Part shown: piece by piece, positions 14,812-23,835 of the stretch
How positions within the stretch are numbered: position 1 is the first letter of the stretch
Layout of the letters: every line of letters starts with the position of its first letter
DNA from: Muricoccus nepalensis
Lineage (GTDB): Bacteria; Pseudomonadota; Alphaproteobacteria; Acetobacterales; Acetobacteraceae
DNA length: 64,000 nt
NCBI RefSeq assembly: GCF_006438825.1
Contig: NZ_RCZP01000005.1
Span: forward strand, 1 to 64,000
Direction of reading: 5' to 3'
Translations under genes and position numbers: made by a program
Notes under the pieces: generated by a model
The model's input: only the letters and a program-made list of their open reading frames with translations
Databases searched by the model: none
What the model was told of the DNA's origin: nothing

Positions 14812-16149
14812 TCAGGCGACGCGCGGCACCTGGGCGAGGGCCTTGGTCGCGATGGCGCGGCCGAGGCGCTCGCCCTCGTTGCAGGCGGTGCGGAAATGGG
14901 CGCCGCACCAGACGCGGCTGTTGGAGCACTCCGTGAGGGCGGCGGCGAGGCTGGGGAAGTCCCGGGTGGGGCGGCCCTGGCGCTCGAGGGCCTGGAAGGT
15001 GAAGGGGAACTCGCCGAGCAGGCCGGTGATGACGTAGGCGCCCGTCGCGACGTCGGCGCTGTGCCCCGAGGGGTATTCGGGGTGGTAGGGCGTGACCAGC
15101 AGCGGCTGCCAGAGCGGGTCGCGGCGCACGCCGGCGCTGCCGAGGTTGATGGCGGTGACGGGGCGCCAGTAGGCGAAGTGCGCCTTGTAGCCGTAGACGA
15201 AGACGTCCGTGTCGGCGTGCGCCGTGGCCAGGATGGAGACCATCCGCGCGATGTCCCAGACGCCGCCCGGCGGCGGGTAGGCGGCCAGGCGGCGGAGGAG
15301 GACGACCATCAGGTTCCGGGGCAGGAGCTGGGGCACCCAGAAGCGGGCGATGTCGGCCTGCTCCGGGGTGCGGTCGGTGGAGGTGGTGCCGCCGACGCGG
15401 CGGGTCTCCTCGAGCACCTCGAGGTAGGTCGGGGAGTCGAGCGCGGGCGGCGGCGGGCCGAGCAGGGAGTCGCGGCTCGGGAAGAGCAGCGGCGCGGAGA
15501 GGTCGTAGAAGCTGTTGCGGCCGGCCGGCGGGGCGGGGCGCCAGCGGCCGGTCTCGGAGAAGACGGGGAAGACGCGCTTCTCGGGGGGCGTCGGGCCGGC
15601 GCCGGCGAGGGTGGCCGCGCCGATGGCGGTGCCGAGGGCGAGGCCGGCGGCGCGGGCGGCCTCGGAGGGCTCGGCGGCGAGCGTCGCGTCGAGCATGGCC
15701 CGGGCCTCGCCCTGGGCCGCGGGGGCGCTGCGGGCGGCGATCACGGTGTAGGCGGCGGCGGCGAGCGCGACCTCGGGCGCGGCGCCGCCGCCCGGCGGCT
15801 CGGAGCCGGCGCGGGGCACCCAGCGGGCGTAGCGCGGGCGGGCGGCGTTCAGGCCGTCGTGCATGGCGCGGGCGGACAGGGCGATGGTGTCCGCGCGGGG
15901 CCAGGCGGCGTTGGGGTCGCCGCAGAGGCGGTCGGTCACGTCCAGCCAGCGGGCGACGGGGCTGGAGAGGGCGGGCTCGGAGGGGTCGCGGCCCGGGCGC
16001 GGGTCGTGGCCGGCCCGCATGGGCGTCTCGCAGGCGGAGAGGCCGAGGAGGGCCGCGCCGCCGCCGAGGAGGGCGCGCCGGGAGGGCGCCGGGTGCCCCG
16101 CCGTGCCCCGGACGGGCGGCGGGGCGGAGGGTTTGGCGGGGGTCGTCAT
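14812..16149 (-). CDS. Vanadium haloperoxidase-like PAP2 superfamily lipoprotein
   Basis: Exported protein of 445 residues in the bacterial vanadium-dependent haloperoxidase/PAP2 superfamily. The phosphate/vanadate pocket is intact: Lys in YKAHFAYWRPV (K-x6-RP), PSGHS near residue 365, and SRVWCGAHF (R-x5-H) near 413. The N-terminus has SRRALLGGGAALLGLSAC, a twin-arginine signal ending in a lipobox (LSAC), so the product is probably a membrane-anchored periplasmic lipoprotein exported by Tat. The family includes haloperoxidases and acid phosphatases, and the sequence does not settle which activity applies. It has the same direction as uraH, 89 bases downstream of that gene. Confidence 0.85.
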   Translation of the reverse strand: MTTPAKPSAPPPVRGTAGHPAPSRRALLGGGAALLGLSACETPMRAGHDPRPGRDPSEPALSSPVARWLDVTDRLCGDPNAAWPRADTIALSARAMHDGLNAARPRYARWVPRAGSEPPGGGAAPEVALAAAAYTVIAARSAPAAQGEARAMLDATLAAEPSEAARAAGLALGTAIGAATLAGAGPTPPEKRVFPVFSETGRWRPAPPAGRNSFYDLSAPLLFPSRDSLLGPPPPALDSPTYLEVLEETRRVGGTTSTDRTPEQADIARFWVPQLLPRNLMVVLLRRLAAYPPPGGVWDIARMVSILATAHADTDVFVYGYKAHFAYWRPVTAINLGSAGVRRDPLWQPLLVTPYHPEYPSGHSADVATGAYVITGLLGEFPFTFQALERQGRPTRDFPSLAAALTECSNSRVWCGAHFRTACNEGERLGRAIATKALAQVPRVA

Positions 16150-16238
16150 GGCCGGGGTCCTCTGCGCGTCGTCGATCGGGGGAGGATAGGGGGCGGGGGC
16201 GCGGCGCGGCCACCCCCCCCGCCTGGCGATCCCAGGGG

Positions 16239-16586
16239 CTAGCTGCCCCGGTAGGTGGAGTAGGACCAGGGGGAGCAGAGCAGCGGGACGTGGTAGTGCC
16301 CCTCCCCTTCCTTCAGGCCGACGTTGAGGACGACGGTGCCGAGGTAGCCGGGGTCGTTGCCGCGGGCGGCGAAGTAGGCGCTGACGTCGAAGCGGAGCTC
16401 GTAGCGGCCGGGGACGAAGTGGTCGGGCGCGAGGAGGGGCGCGTCGAGGCGGCCGTCGGCGTTGGTGGTGCCCTGGGCGAGGAGGGCGGGCTCGGGCTCC
16501 ATGCGCCAGAACTCGACGGGCATGCCCTCGGCGGGGATGCCGCTGGCGGTGTCGAGGACGTGGGTGGAGACGGCGGAGGGCTTCAT
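16239..16586 (-). CDS. uraH: 5-hydroxyisourate hydrolase
   Basis: Transthyretin-like enzyme that hydrolyses 5-hydroxyisourate to OHCU in urate degradation. At 115 residues it has the standard length. The N-terminal STHVLDTASGIPAEGMPV, the middle TNADGRLDAPLL and the C-terminal SPWSYSTYRGS show the family's catalytic His (STHVLD), Arg (DGR) and YRGS tail. It lacks a signal peptide and is cytoplasmic. Seven bases upstream ends the flavoprotein monooxygenase gene in the same direction, so the two are probably one operon. The M20 amidohydrolase gene starts divergently further on. Together they suggest purine-ring catabolism. Confidence 0.95.
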   Translation of the reverse strand: MKPSAVSTHVLDTASGIPAEGMPVEFWRMEPEPALLAQGTTNADGRLDAPLLAPDHFVPGRYELRFDVSAYFAARGNDPGYLGTVVLNVGLKEGEGHYHVPLLCSPWSYSTYRGS

Positions 16587-16593
16587 CGGCGGG

Positions 16594-18087
16594 CTACTCG
16601 GCGGCGAGGGTGCGGAGGGCGTCGGCGAGGGCTTCCTCGGCCACTTCCTGGGGGATCTCGCTCGTCAGCTCGGGCTCGGCGTAGGCGAGGAGGCTGTCGA
16701 GGTGGTGCCCGGCGTCCTCGAGCCAGAGGCGGCGGCAGATCCCGTCCACGAGGCGCATGGTGCCGTACTTCATGCCGCTGATGGTGGCGCCCGAGAGGCC
16801 CATGGAGGCGGTGGCGCCGTAGTTGATCATGTGGATGTTGGCGACGAAGGGCGCGGCGCCGGGGGTCTTCTCGCGGAGGGAGAAGTCGTCGCGGAGATAG
16901 GGGCAGGCGCCGAGCGCCGGGAACTCCTGGCCCGCGGGGGGCGTGTAGACGTCGCGCCAGAGGAGGACGTGCGCCGCGAAGGGCGCGAGCTCGGGGCGGA
17001 GCGCCAGGTCGAAGGCGGTGCCGGTGCCGGTGATGACGTGGTCGGTGCGGTGCTCGCCGCGGGGCGTGGTGACGACGACCTCGCCGCTCTCCTCGCGCAC
17101 GGCGAGGACGGGGCTGGCCATGTGGAGGTCGAAGCGGGGGTCGCCGGCGACGCGGTTCCAGGACTCCTGGGGCGGCGGCTGGTTGAGGGCGAAGATGTGC
17201 TGCATGAAGCGCCAGCGCAGCGGGTCCGGCAGGGCGTAGAGCTGGCCGAGGAAGCCCGGCTGCTCCATCCAGCGGAAGGGGTTCACGCGGGGCATCCGCG
17301 CGCGGCGGACGAGCATGGTGCCCTTCGTCGCGCCGGCCTCGAGGGCGGTCGCGAGGTTGTCGAAGGCCGAGGCCCCGGCGCCGACGACGAGGACGCGCTT
17401 GCCCGAGAGCGCCGCGAAGTCGACGTGGCCGGAGGTGTGGGAGACGCGGGACGCCGGAAGCTGGTCGAAGGGGGCGGGGATGGACCAGCCGCCCATGCCG
17501 TCCATGCCGGTGGCGAGCACGAGCTTGCGGGCGCGGATCACCGTCTCGCCGGCGGGGGTGGCGAAGGTGAGCTCGAGGGGGTCGGCGGCGCCCGTGTGGC
17601 CGATGCGGAGCAGCCGGTGCTCGTGCGCGACGGGGAGCTCGAGCGTCGCCTCCAGCCAGTCGAGGTAGCGCTGCCAGTCCACGCGGCCGATCTTGTGCAG
17701 CGCCTCCCAGGCCTCGGCGCCGTCGCGGGCGGTGAAGAAGGACTTCGGCGTGAGCGCGGGGACGCCGAGGTCGGGGCCGGTGACGTGCTTGGGGGTGCGC
17801 AGGGTCTTCATGCGCGCGAAGGTGGTCCAGACGCCGGCGCCGCCGGCGGGCGCCGCGTCGAAGACTCGGACGCGCTGCACCCGTTCCCGCAGGAGGCCGA
17901 AGGCGGTGACGAGGCCGGTCTGGCCCGCGCCGAGGACGGCGACGTCGAGCACCCCCTCCCCTTTCTCCGGCACCCAGGGGTGGCGGGGGTAGGAGAGGAG
18001 CTCGAGTTGCGCGCGGGCTTCCGCGGCGAGGGCGTCCAGGCCGGGGTGGCGGGCCTCGGGGCCGGGAGGGGTCGTGGCGTCGGGCAT
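16594..18087 (-). CDS. FAD/NAD(P)-binding monooxygenase-like flavoprotein
   Basis: A 497-residue flavoprotein with two dinucleotide-binding motifs: VAVLGAGQTGLVTAFGLL near residue 50 (FAD) and VLVVGAGASAFDNLATAL near 223 (NADPH). This fits flavin-containing monooxygenases and related enzymes. Other blocks are LVLATGMDGMGGWSIP and HVITGTGTAFDLAL. The start at ATG 18087 (MPDATTPPGPE) was chosen over accidental upstream frames. It is followed after seven bases by uraH, so a role in urate or purine oxidation is plausible. HpxO, the known FAD urate hydroxylase, is a different and shorter protein, so this would be a distinct solution if real. The substrate is inferred only from context. Confidence 0.82.
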   Translation of the reverse strand: MPDATTPPGPEARHPGLDALAAEARAQLELLSYPRHPWVPEKGEGVLDVAVLGAGQTGLVTAFGLLRERVQRVRVFDAAPAGGAGVWTTFARMKTLRTPKHVTGPDLGVPALTPKSFFTARDGAEAWEALHKIGRVDWQRYLDWLEATLELPVAHEHRLLRIGHTGAADPLELTFATPAGETVIRARKLVLATGMDGMGGWSIPAPFDQLPASRVSHTSGHVDFAALSGKRVLVVGAGASAFDNLATALEAGATKGTMLVRRARMPRVNPFRWMEQPGFLGQLYALPDPLRWRFMQHIFALNQPPPQESWNRVAGDPRFDLHMASPVLAVREESGEVVVTTPRGEHRTDHVITGTGTAFDLALRPELAPFAAHVLLWRDVYTPPAGQEFPALGACPYLRDDFSLREKTPGAAPFVANIHMINYGATASMGLSGATISGMKYGTMRLVDGICRRLWLEDAGHHLDSLLAYAEPELTSEIPQEVAEEALADALRTLAAE

Positions 18088-18262
18088 GGCGGGGGTCCCG
18101 CGGAGGGGTTGCTCAGGGTTCTCAGCACGGGTGCTTAGCACGGCGCGTGCCGCGGCCGACACCGCGCCGCCGCCGGGCCAGCGCGGCGCGGCGCGGGCCC
18201 CCGGGTTGATCTCCGGGCGGGCTGCACCGCAAATGCGGGGAGCCGACCGGAAAGGACCCCCG

Positions 18263-19531
18263 ATGAGCGCCAGCACCGCCCCCAACCTGATCGCGGCCGT
18301 GAGCGAGCGGCGGCAATGGGACCGGCTGATGGAGCTGGCGAAGCTCGGCGCCATCACGGGGGCCGACGGGTCGCCCGGGGTGAACCGGCCCTGCCTCTCG
18401 CCGCTCGATCGCGAGGCGCGGCGGCTGATGATCGGCTGGGCCGAGGGGCTGGGGCTCTCGGTGACGGTGGACGAGATCGGCAACCTCTTCTTCCGGCACG
18501 AGGGGACGGAGGCGGAGGCGGCGCCGGTGCTGACGGGCAGCCACATGGACAGCCAGCCCAATGGCGGGCGCTTCGACGGCATCTGGGGCGTGGTGGCCGG
18601 GCTGGAGGCGGTGCAGGCGATCCGCGAGGCCGGCGTCTCGACGCGGCGCCCGATCGAGGTGGTGGCCTGGACGAACGAGGAGGGCGGGCGCTTCGCGCCG
18701 GGCTGCATGGGCAGCATGGCCTGGGCCCACTTCAAGCCCGCCAACGCCTGGGACGAGGTGCGCGACCTCGAGGGCGTGACCTTCCGCCAGGCGCTGGACG
18801 AGCACCGCGCGGCGGAGGCCGACCTCGCGCGCCGGCCGCTCGGCGGCAAGCCCTTCGCCTACCTCGAGGCCCATATCGAGCAGGGGCCGCTGCTGGAGGC
18901 GGAGGGGATCGACATCGGCGTGGTCACGGGCATCCAGGGGAGCCGTTGGTTCATCGTGGAGATCACGGGCGAGACGGCGCATGCCGGGACCTCGCCGGTC
19001 TCCACGCGCCGCGACGCCGTGCAGGACATGGTCCGTGCGGTGACGGCGCTGAACGCGCTGATGACGGACCCGACGGACGTGCTGCGCTTCACGGTCGGGC
19101 AGGTCGAGGTCTTCCCGAACACGTCGAACACGGTGGCGGACCGGGTGCGCTTCACGATCGACTTCCGCCACCCCGACAAGGAGCTGCTGATCACCAACGG
19201 CGACGCGATCGAGCCGACGATCCGCAGCGCGGTGAAGGGCTGCGACGTGGTCGTGACGGAGCGCTTCCACGCGCTGCCCGTGGAGTTCGACGCGCTGGTG
19301 GTGGACGCCGTGGAGGACGCGGCGACGGCGCAGGGCCTCTCGAGCCGGCGGATGCCGAGCGGGGCCTTCCACGACGCGCAGTTCATGGTGCCGATCTGCC
19401 CGGCGGGGATGGTCTTCGTGCCCAGCCGGAACGGGGTGAGCCACAACCCCGCGGAGTACTCGAGCCCGTCGCAGCTCGCGGCCGGGGCGCGGGTGCTGGC
19501 GGCGGCGCTGGCGGAGCTGGCGAACCGCTGA
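18263..19531 (+). CDS. M20 family amidohydrolase (allantoate amidohydrolase/carbamoylase type)
   Basis: Zinc-dependent hydrolase of 422 residues in the hydantoinase/carbamoylase (HyuC/AllC) branch of peptidase family M20. Metal and substrate motifs are TGSHMDSQPNGGRFDGIWGV near residues 91-110 (His and Asp ligands), WTNEEGGRFAPGCMGS near 135-150 (catalytic Glu), ETAHAGTSP near 238-246 (dimerisation-domain His), MPSGAFHDAQFM near 363-374 (His ligand) and FVPSRNGVSHNPAEY near 385-399. The family includes allantoate amidohydrolase, N-carbamoyl amino acid hydrolase and ureidoglycolate hydrolase. Divergence from uraH and the flavoprotein favours a ureide substrate (inference). The ATG at 18263 is preceded by GGAAAGGA. 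Confidence 0.9.
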   Translation: MSASTAPNLIAAVSERRQWDRLMELAKLGAITGADGSPGVNRPCLSPLDREARRLMIGWAEGLGLSVTVDEIGNLFFRHEGTEAEAAPVLTGSHMDSQPNGGRFDGIWGVVAGLEAVQAIREAGVSTRRPIEVVAWTNEEGGRFAPGCMGSMAWAHFKPANAWDEVRDLEGVTFRQALDEHRAAEADLARRPLGGKPFAYLEAHIEQGPLLEAEGIDIGVVTGIQGSRWFIVEITGETAHAGTSPVSTRRDAVQDMVRAVTALNALMTDPTDVLRFTVGQVEVFPNTSNTVADRVRFTIDFRHPDKELLITNGDAIEPTIRSAVKGCDVVVTERFHALPVEFDALVVDAVEDAATAQGLSSRRMPSGAFHDAQFMVPICPAGMVFVPSRNGVSHNPAEYSSPSQLAAGARVLAAALAELANR

Positions 19532-19663
19532 GCGGTTCCCCCCCGAGCGGCCCGGGCGGCGTTTCACTTCGTCACGGCGCGGCATCGAAGAATCCGGGGG
19601 GCCGCGCGTTTCTTCCCTTGCCGTGACCGGCGAGCGGCCGGGCGGCACGAGGAGACAGGCATC

Positions 19664-19981
19664 ATGACGAAGCCTTCGACGATGCTGCGCGGCGGCGCCT
19701 TCCTGCTTGGCATGGGCCTGCTGGCCGCCTGCCAGGGCCCCGCGGGGCCGGTGGACCTTTCCTCCCGGCGCGAGCGGCAGGGCGGGCCGATGACCGCGGC
19801 CACGCCCGCGCCGCTGATGACGGACCCCGCCGGCAACACGACGCGGCGCGAGGCGATCGGCGGGCCGCTCTCGCCCGGTGGCACGGGGGCGGTGGGGGTG
19901 GGCTCGCCCTCCTCCGCGCCGGCCCGCACGCTGAACCGGACGCCGGGGGTCTTCGACGACAACCGCGGGGCGCCGCTCTAG
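19664..19981 (+). CDS. Small hypothetical lipoprotein
   Basis: A 105-residue predicted lipoprotein. The signal peptide MLRGGAFLLGMGLLAAC ends in a clear lipobox (LLAAC at about residues 19-23), and an AGGAGA ribosome site stands nine bases before the ATG. The mature part is rich in Pro, Gly, Thr and Ala with no globular features (TPAPLMTDPAGNTTRREAIGG), so it is probably an extended envelope protein. I do not recognise a family. It stands alone between the amidohydrolase gene and the convergent carbonic anhydrase gene and is followed by a hairpin. Confidence 0.75.
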   Translation: MTKPSTMLRGGAFLLGMGLLAACQGPAGPVDLSSRRERQGGPMTAATPAPLMTDPAGNTTRREAIGGPLSPGGTGAVGVGSPSSAPARTLNRTPGVFDDNRGAPL

Positions 19982-19991
19982 GCCCGGGCAG

Positions 19992-20038
19992 ACGGAAGGC
20001 CGGTCGCTTCCCAGGCCGGGGAGCCACCGGCTTTCCGT
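19992..20038 (+). terminator. Hairpin after the lipoprotein gene
   Basis: ACGGAAGGCCGGT at 19992-20004 pairs with ACCGGCTTTCCGT at 20026-20038, with a single G-U pair. It begins 11 bases after the lipoprotein stop and lies between convergent genes. No T-tract follows, so its role as a terminator is likely but not certain. Confidence 0.5.
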
Positions 20039-20075
20039 GCTCCCCAGGCGGGGGCGGCGACGACGGGGGCGGCGA

Positions 20076-20822
20076 CTAGATGTCCTCGAACCAGTCGACG
20101 TCGACGTCGCCGTCGTCGAGGTCGTAGCGGGCGGCGACGACTTTCAGCCGGTCGGCGCGGATGGCTTCCTGCGCGATGGCGCTCTGCGTCTTCAGGCGGG
20201 CCGCGACGCGGCGGGCGTTCGCGGTGACGGCGTCGTCGAGCGAGATCTCGCCGGAGAGGCCGCGGGCGGAGAGGACGGCGGGGATGATGGGCTGGATCAT
20301 CTCGCCGATCATGCCGGGGTAGGTGGCGTTGCGCTGCACGACCGCCAGCGCGGCGGCGACGGCGCCGCAGTTCTCGTGGCCGAGCACGACGACCAGCGGG
20401 CAGCCGAGGACGCCGACGCCGTACTCGATGCTGCCGAGGGCGGTGGTGTCGACCGTGTTGCCGGCGTTGCGGACGATGAAGAGCTCGCCGAGGCCGCGGC
20501 CGAAGAGGAGCTCGGGAGGCACCCGGCTGTCGGAGCAGCCGACGAGGACGCAGAAGGGCGCTTGGCCGCGGGCAAGCTCGATGCGGCGCTCGCGGCCCTG
20601 GACGGCGCGGTAGGGGGCGTCCATCCGGAACTCGTCGTTGCCCTGCTTCAGGCGGGCGAGGGCCTGGTCGGGCGTGAGGTCCGTCTTGGGCACCGGGTCG
20701 GCCGCGCGGGCGGGCAGGGCCGCCGCGGCGAGCAGGCCGGCGGCAAGGCCGCCGAGGGCGCGGCGGCCTAGTGGGCGGGGATGGGGAAAGCCGCCGCAGC
20801 AGCGGCAGGGGTCGGTCTGCAT
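20076..20822 (-). CDS. Exported beta-class carbonic anhydrase
   Basis: Zinc enzyme interconverting CO2 and bicarbonate, 248 residues. The beta-class zinc ligands are visible: Cys and Asp/Arg in LVGCSDSRVPPE near residues 93-104, and His/Cys in VLGHENCGAV near 146-155. IVRNAGNTVDTTALGSIEYGV is another family block. Unusually for a cytoplasmic enzyme family, it has a twin-arginine signal (GRRALGGLAAGLLAAAALPARA, about residues 19-40), so it should act in the periplasm. The residues before the twin arginine include a Cys cluster (PCRCCGG). An AGGAGG ribosome site precedes the ATG at 20822. Confidence 0.92.
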   Translation of the reverse strand: MQTDPCRCCGGFPHPRPLGRRALGGLAAGLLAAAALPARAADPVPKTDLTPDQALARLKQGNDEFRMDAPYRAVQGRERRIELARGQAPFCVLVGCSDSRVPPELLFGRGLGELFIVRNAGNTVDTTALGSIEYGVGVLGCPLVVVLGHENCGAVAAALAVVQRNATYPGMIGEMIQPIIPAVLSARGLSGEISLDDAVTANARRVAARLKTQSAIAQEAIRADRLKVVAARYDLDDGDVDVDWFEDI

Positions 20823-20931
20823 GGCGTGTCCTCCTGGCGGGCCGGGCGCTGGTTTTCAGTCGCTCCCTTGGCCGGCACTAGAACGCCTGGGGACAGTCTG
20901 TCGACAGGAAGGTGGGTCGGGTTGCCGGCAT

Positions 20932-20963
20932 GAAAAAGCCGGCCTTCCCGGGGGAAGGCCGGC
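20932..20963 (-). terminator. Rho-independent terminator of infC
   Basis: GCCGGCCTTCCC (20938-20949) and GGGAAGGCCGGC (20952-20963) form a 12-bp perfect stem that, read on the minus strand, is followed by TTTTT (complement of 20933-20937). It begins 22 bases after the infC stop codon. This is the clearest intrinsic terminator in the window because it has both stem and T-run. Confidence 0.85.
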
Positions 20964-20985
20964 GTTCCCGATCCGGGACGGGCCG

Positions 20986-21510
20986 CTACTTCGGCGCGAG
21001 GACCATGATCATCTGGCGGTTCTCGAGGCGGGGCATGGACTCCACCTTCGTCGCCTCGGCCATCTCGGTGCGGATGCGCTCGAGCACCTTCACGCCAAGG
21101 TCCTGGTGCGCCATCTCGCGGCCGCGGAAGCGGAGGGTGACCTTCACCTTGTCGCCCTCCTCGATGAAGCCCTTCATCTGGCGCATCTTCACTTCGTAGT
21201 CGTGGTCGTCGATGTTCGGACGGACCTTGATCTCCTTGATCTCGACGACCTTCTGGCGCTTGCGCGCCTCGTTGGCCTTTTTCTGCTGCTCGTACTTGAA
21301 CTTGCCGAAGTCGGTGATCTTGCAGACGGGCGGCTCGGCGTTCGGGCTGATCTCGAGCAGGTCCATTCCGACGTCGTAGGCGCGGGCCAGGGCCTCGCGC
21401 GCGCTCATCACGCCCTGCATCTCACCGTCCTGGTCGATCAGGCGGACCTGGGGCGCGCGGATCTCCTCGTTCACCCGCGGTCCGTCGCGGGTCGGGAGGG
21501 TGTTGGGCAT
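20986..21510 (-). CDS. infC: Translation initiation factor IF-3
   Basis: IF-3 binds the 30S subunit, prevents premature 50S joining and checks the start codon. The 174-residue protein has the N-terminal domain ([44 protein letters not shown]), the linker [16 protein letters not shown] and the C-terminal domain ([42 protein letters not shown]). It begins with an ordinary ATG at 21510, not with the rare AUU seen in enterobacteria. It lies 156 bases downstream of thrS in the same direction. The rpmI-rplT pair that often follows infC is absent here: a terminator and a carbonic anhydrase gene follow instead. Confidence 0.97.
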   Translation of the reverse strand: MPNTLPTRDGPRVNEEIRAPQVRLIDQDGEMQGVMSAREALARAYDVGMDLLEISPNAEPPVCKITDFGKFKYEQQKKANEARKRQKVVEIKEIKVRPNIDDHDYEVKMRQMKGFIEEGDKVKVTLRFRGREMAHQDLGVKVLERIRTEMAEATKVESMPRLENRQMIMVLAPK

Positions 21511-21666
21511 TGGGCCTCGGGCCAGGGTCGTCTCCTCTAGTGGTGTCTAGTCGTGGATTTATGGTGCGCGGTGGGTGCGTCTGCAACCTTCGCGTGGCGG
21601 GGTCAAGGCGGATTCGGGGGCACGTCCCGGCGACGGCGGGCGCCGCGCGGGGCGCGGCGTCCGGGG

Positions 21667-23628
21667 TTACGCCGCGGCGGCCTCCGGCAGGGGCTGCGGG
21701 CGGCCGTCGGGGGGCGCGGCATCGCTGAGCAGGCGGGCGATGGCGTCGGGGAGCGGCAGGGTTTCCTGCTCCCGGCCGGGGAGGCGGCGGAGGACGAGGT
21801 TGCGCTCCTCGGCCTCGCGCCGGCCGACGACGGCGAGGATGGGGACGCGGGCCTCGATGTGCTCGGCGACCTTGCGGTTGATCTTCTCGTTGCGGGTGTC
21901 GGTCGCGACCGAGAGGCCGGCGGCGCGCATCGCCTCGGCCACCTCCTCGGCGTAGGGGGCGGCGTCGTCCACGATGGAGGCGACGACGACCTGGACCGGG
22001 GCGAGCCAGAGGGGGAAGCGGCCGGCGTGCTCCTCGATGAGGATGCCGAGGAAGCGCTCGAACGAGCCCAGGATGGCGCGGTGGAGCATGACGGGGCGGT
22101 GCTTGGCGCCGTCCTCGCCGACGTATTCGGCGTCGAGCCGCTCGGGCAGGACGAAGTCGACCTGGAGCGTGCCGCACTGCCAGTCGCGGCCGATGGCGTC
22201 GCGGAGGACGAACTCGAGCTTGGGCCCGTAGAAGGCCCCCTCCCCCGGGTTCAGCTCGTAGTCGACGCCGGCCGTCGCGCAGGCCTCGCGCAGCGCGCCC
22301 TCGGCGCGGTCCCAGGTCTCGTCGGTGCCGGCGCGCTTGGCGGGGCGGTCGGAGAACTTCACGCGGAAGGACTGGAAGCCGAAGTCGCGGTAGATCGAGG
22401 AGAGGAGCCCCACGAAGCGCACGGTTTCCGAGGCGATCTGGTCCTCGGTGCAGAAGATGTGGGCGTCGTCCTGGGTGAAGGCGCGGACGCGCATGATGCC
22501 GTGGAGCGCGCCCGAGGGCTCGTAGCGGTGGCAGGCGCCGAACTCGGCCATGCGCCAGGGGAGCTGGCGGTAGCTGCGGATGCCCTGGTTGAAGATCTGG
22601 ACGTGGCAGGGGCAGTTCATGGGCTTCAGCGCGAGGACGCGGTCCTTCTCGGACTCGTCCTCCACCGTCGCGATGAACATGCTCTCCCGGAACTTCTCCC
22701 AGTGGCCGGACTCGATCCAGAGCTTGCGGTCGAGGAGCTGGGGGGTCTTGACCTCGTCGTAGCCGGCGGCGTCGAGGCGGCGGCGCATGTAGTCCTCGAC
22801 GGTGCGGTAGAGGCGCCAGCCCTTGGGGTGCCAGAAGATGCTGCCCGTCGCCTCCTCCTGGAGGTGGAAGAGGTCCATCTCGCGGCCGATGCGGCGGTGG
22901 TCGCGCTTCTCGGCCTCCTCCAGCATGGTGAGGTGGGCCTCGAGCTCCTTCGCGTCGCGCCAGGCGGTGCCGTAGATGCGGGAGAGGACGGGGTTGCGGT
23001 GGTCGCCCCGCCAGTAGGCGCCGGCGACCTTCTGCAGCTTGAAGGCGGTGCCGACGTCGCCCGTGCCGCGCATGTGCGGGCCGCGGCAGAGGTCGAGCCA
23101 CTCGCCCTGGCGGTAGATCGAGATCGTCTCGCTCTCGGGGAGGTCGCGGATCAGCTCGGCCTTGAAGCGCTCGCCGCGGGCCTCGAAGAAGGCGATGGCT
23201 TCCTCGCGCGGCCATTCCTCGCGGGTGAAGGGGGCGTTGCGCGCGACGATCTCGCGCATCTTCGCCTCGATCGCCGGGAAGTCCTCGGGCGTGAAGGGCT
23301 GGTTGCGGGCGAAGTCGTAGTAGAAGCCGTTCTCGATCGCGGGGCCGATGGTGACCTGGGTGCCGGGGAAGAGCGCCTGCACGGCCTCGGCCAGGACGTG
23401 GGCGGCGTCGTGGCGGATCATGCCCAGCGCTTCCGGGTCGCGGCGCGTGATGAAGCGGAGGCGCGCGTCGGAGTCGATCGCGACGGAGAGGTCGCGGAGG
23501 GTGCCGTTCACCTCCATCGCCAGCGCCGCCTTGGCCAGGCCCGGGCCGATGGAGGCGGCGACCGTGGTGCCGGTGACGGGGCCGTCATAGGCGCGGACGG
23601 AACCGTCGGGCAGCGTGATCGCGGGCAT
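21667..23628 (-). CDS. thrS: Threonine-tRNA ligase
   Basis: Charges tRNA-Thr with threonine. At 653 residues it is the full bacterial type: TGS domain ([21 protein letters not shown], residues 4-24), the second additional (editing) domain with [17 protein letters not shown] near 72-88, and the class II catalytic core with Zn ligand Cys in [10 protein letters not shown] near 337-346. Motif 2 is [20 protein letters not shown] near 364-383, motif 3 is near [15 protein letters not shown], and the anticodon-binding domain starts at about 550 ([15 protein letters not shown]). The ATG at 23628 begins with the usual TGS start. infC follows, a common pairing. Confidence 0.97.
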   Translation of the reverse strand: MPAITLPDGSVRAYDGPVTGTTVAASIGPGLAKAALAMEVNGTLRDLSVAIDSDARLRFITRRDPEALGMIRHDAAHVLAEAVQALFPGTQVTIGPAIENGFYYDFARNQPFTPEDFPAIEAKMREIVARNAPFTREEWPREEAIAFFEARGERFKAELIRDLPESETISIYRQGEWLDLCRGPHMRGTGDVGTAFKLQKVAGAYWRGDHRNPVLSRIYGTAWRDAKELEAHLTMLEEAEKRDHRRIGREMDLFHLQEEATGSIFWHPKGWRLYRTVEDYMRRRLDAAGYDEVKTPQLLDRKLWIESGHWEKFRESMFIATVEDESEKDRVLALKPMNCPCHVQIFNQGIRSYRQLPWRMAEFGACHRYEPSGALHGIMRVRAFTQDDAHIFCTEDQIASETVRFVGLLSSIYRDFGFQSFRVKFSDRPAKRAGTDETWDRAEGALREACATAGVDYELNPGEGAFYGPKLEFVLRDAIGRDWQCGTLQVDFVLPERLDAEYVGEDGAKHRPVMLHRAILGSFERFLGILIEEHAGRFPLWLAPVQVVVASIVDDAAPYAEEVAEAMRAAGLSVATDTRNEKINRKVAEHIEARVPILAVVGRREAEERNLVLRRLPGREQETLPLPDAIARLLSDAAPPDGRPQPLPEAAAA

Positions 23629-23835
23629 GGGGGGTGGGCCGGGCCTTGCAGTGGTGGGAAGGGGTCGGGAGAGGTGGCAGGGGGCCCGGCCCAGGTCAAG
23701 CGCGGGGCGGGCAGGGCTGGGGCGCGGCGCCAGAGTGGTGCGCCGGTGGTGGGGCCGGGGTGGTGGGCCGGGGTGGTCGTGCCGGGCGGGCCGCGGGGCG
23801 GCGCCGCCCCGGGGGACGGCGCCGCGGGCGTCCGG

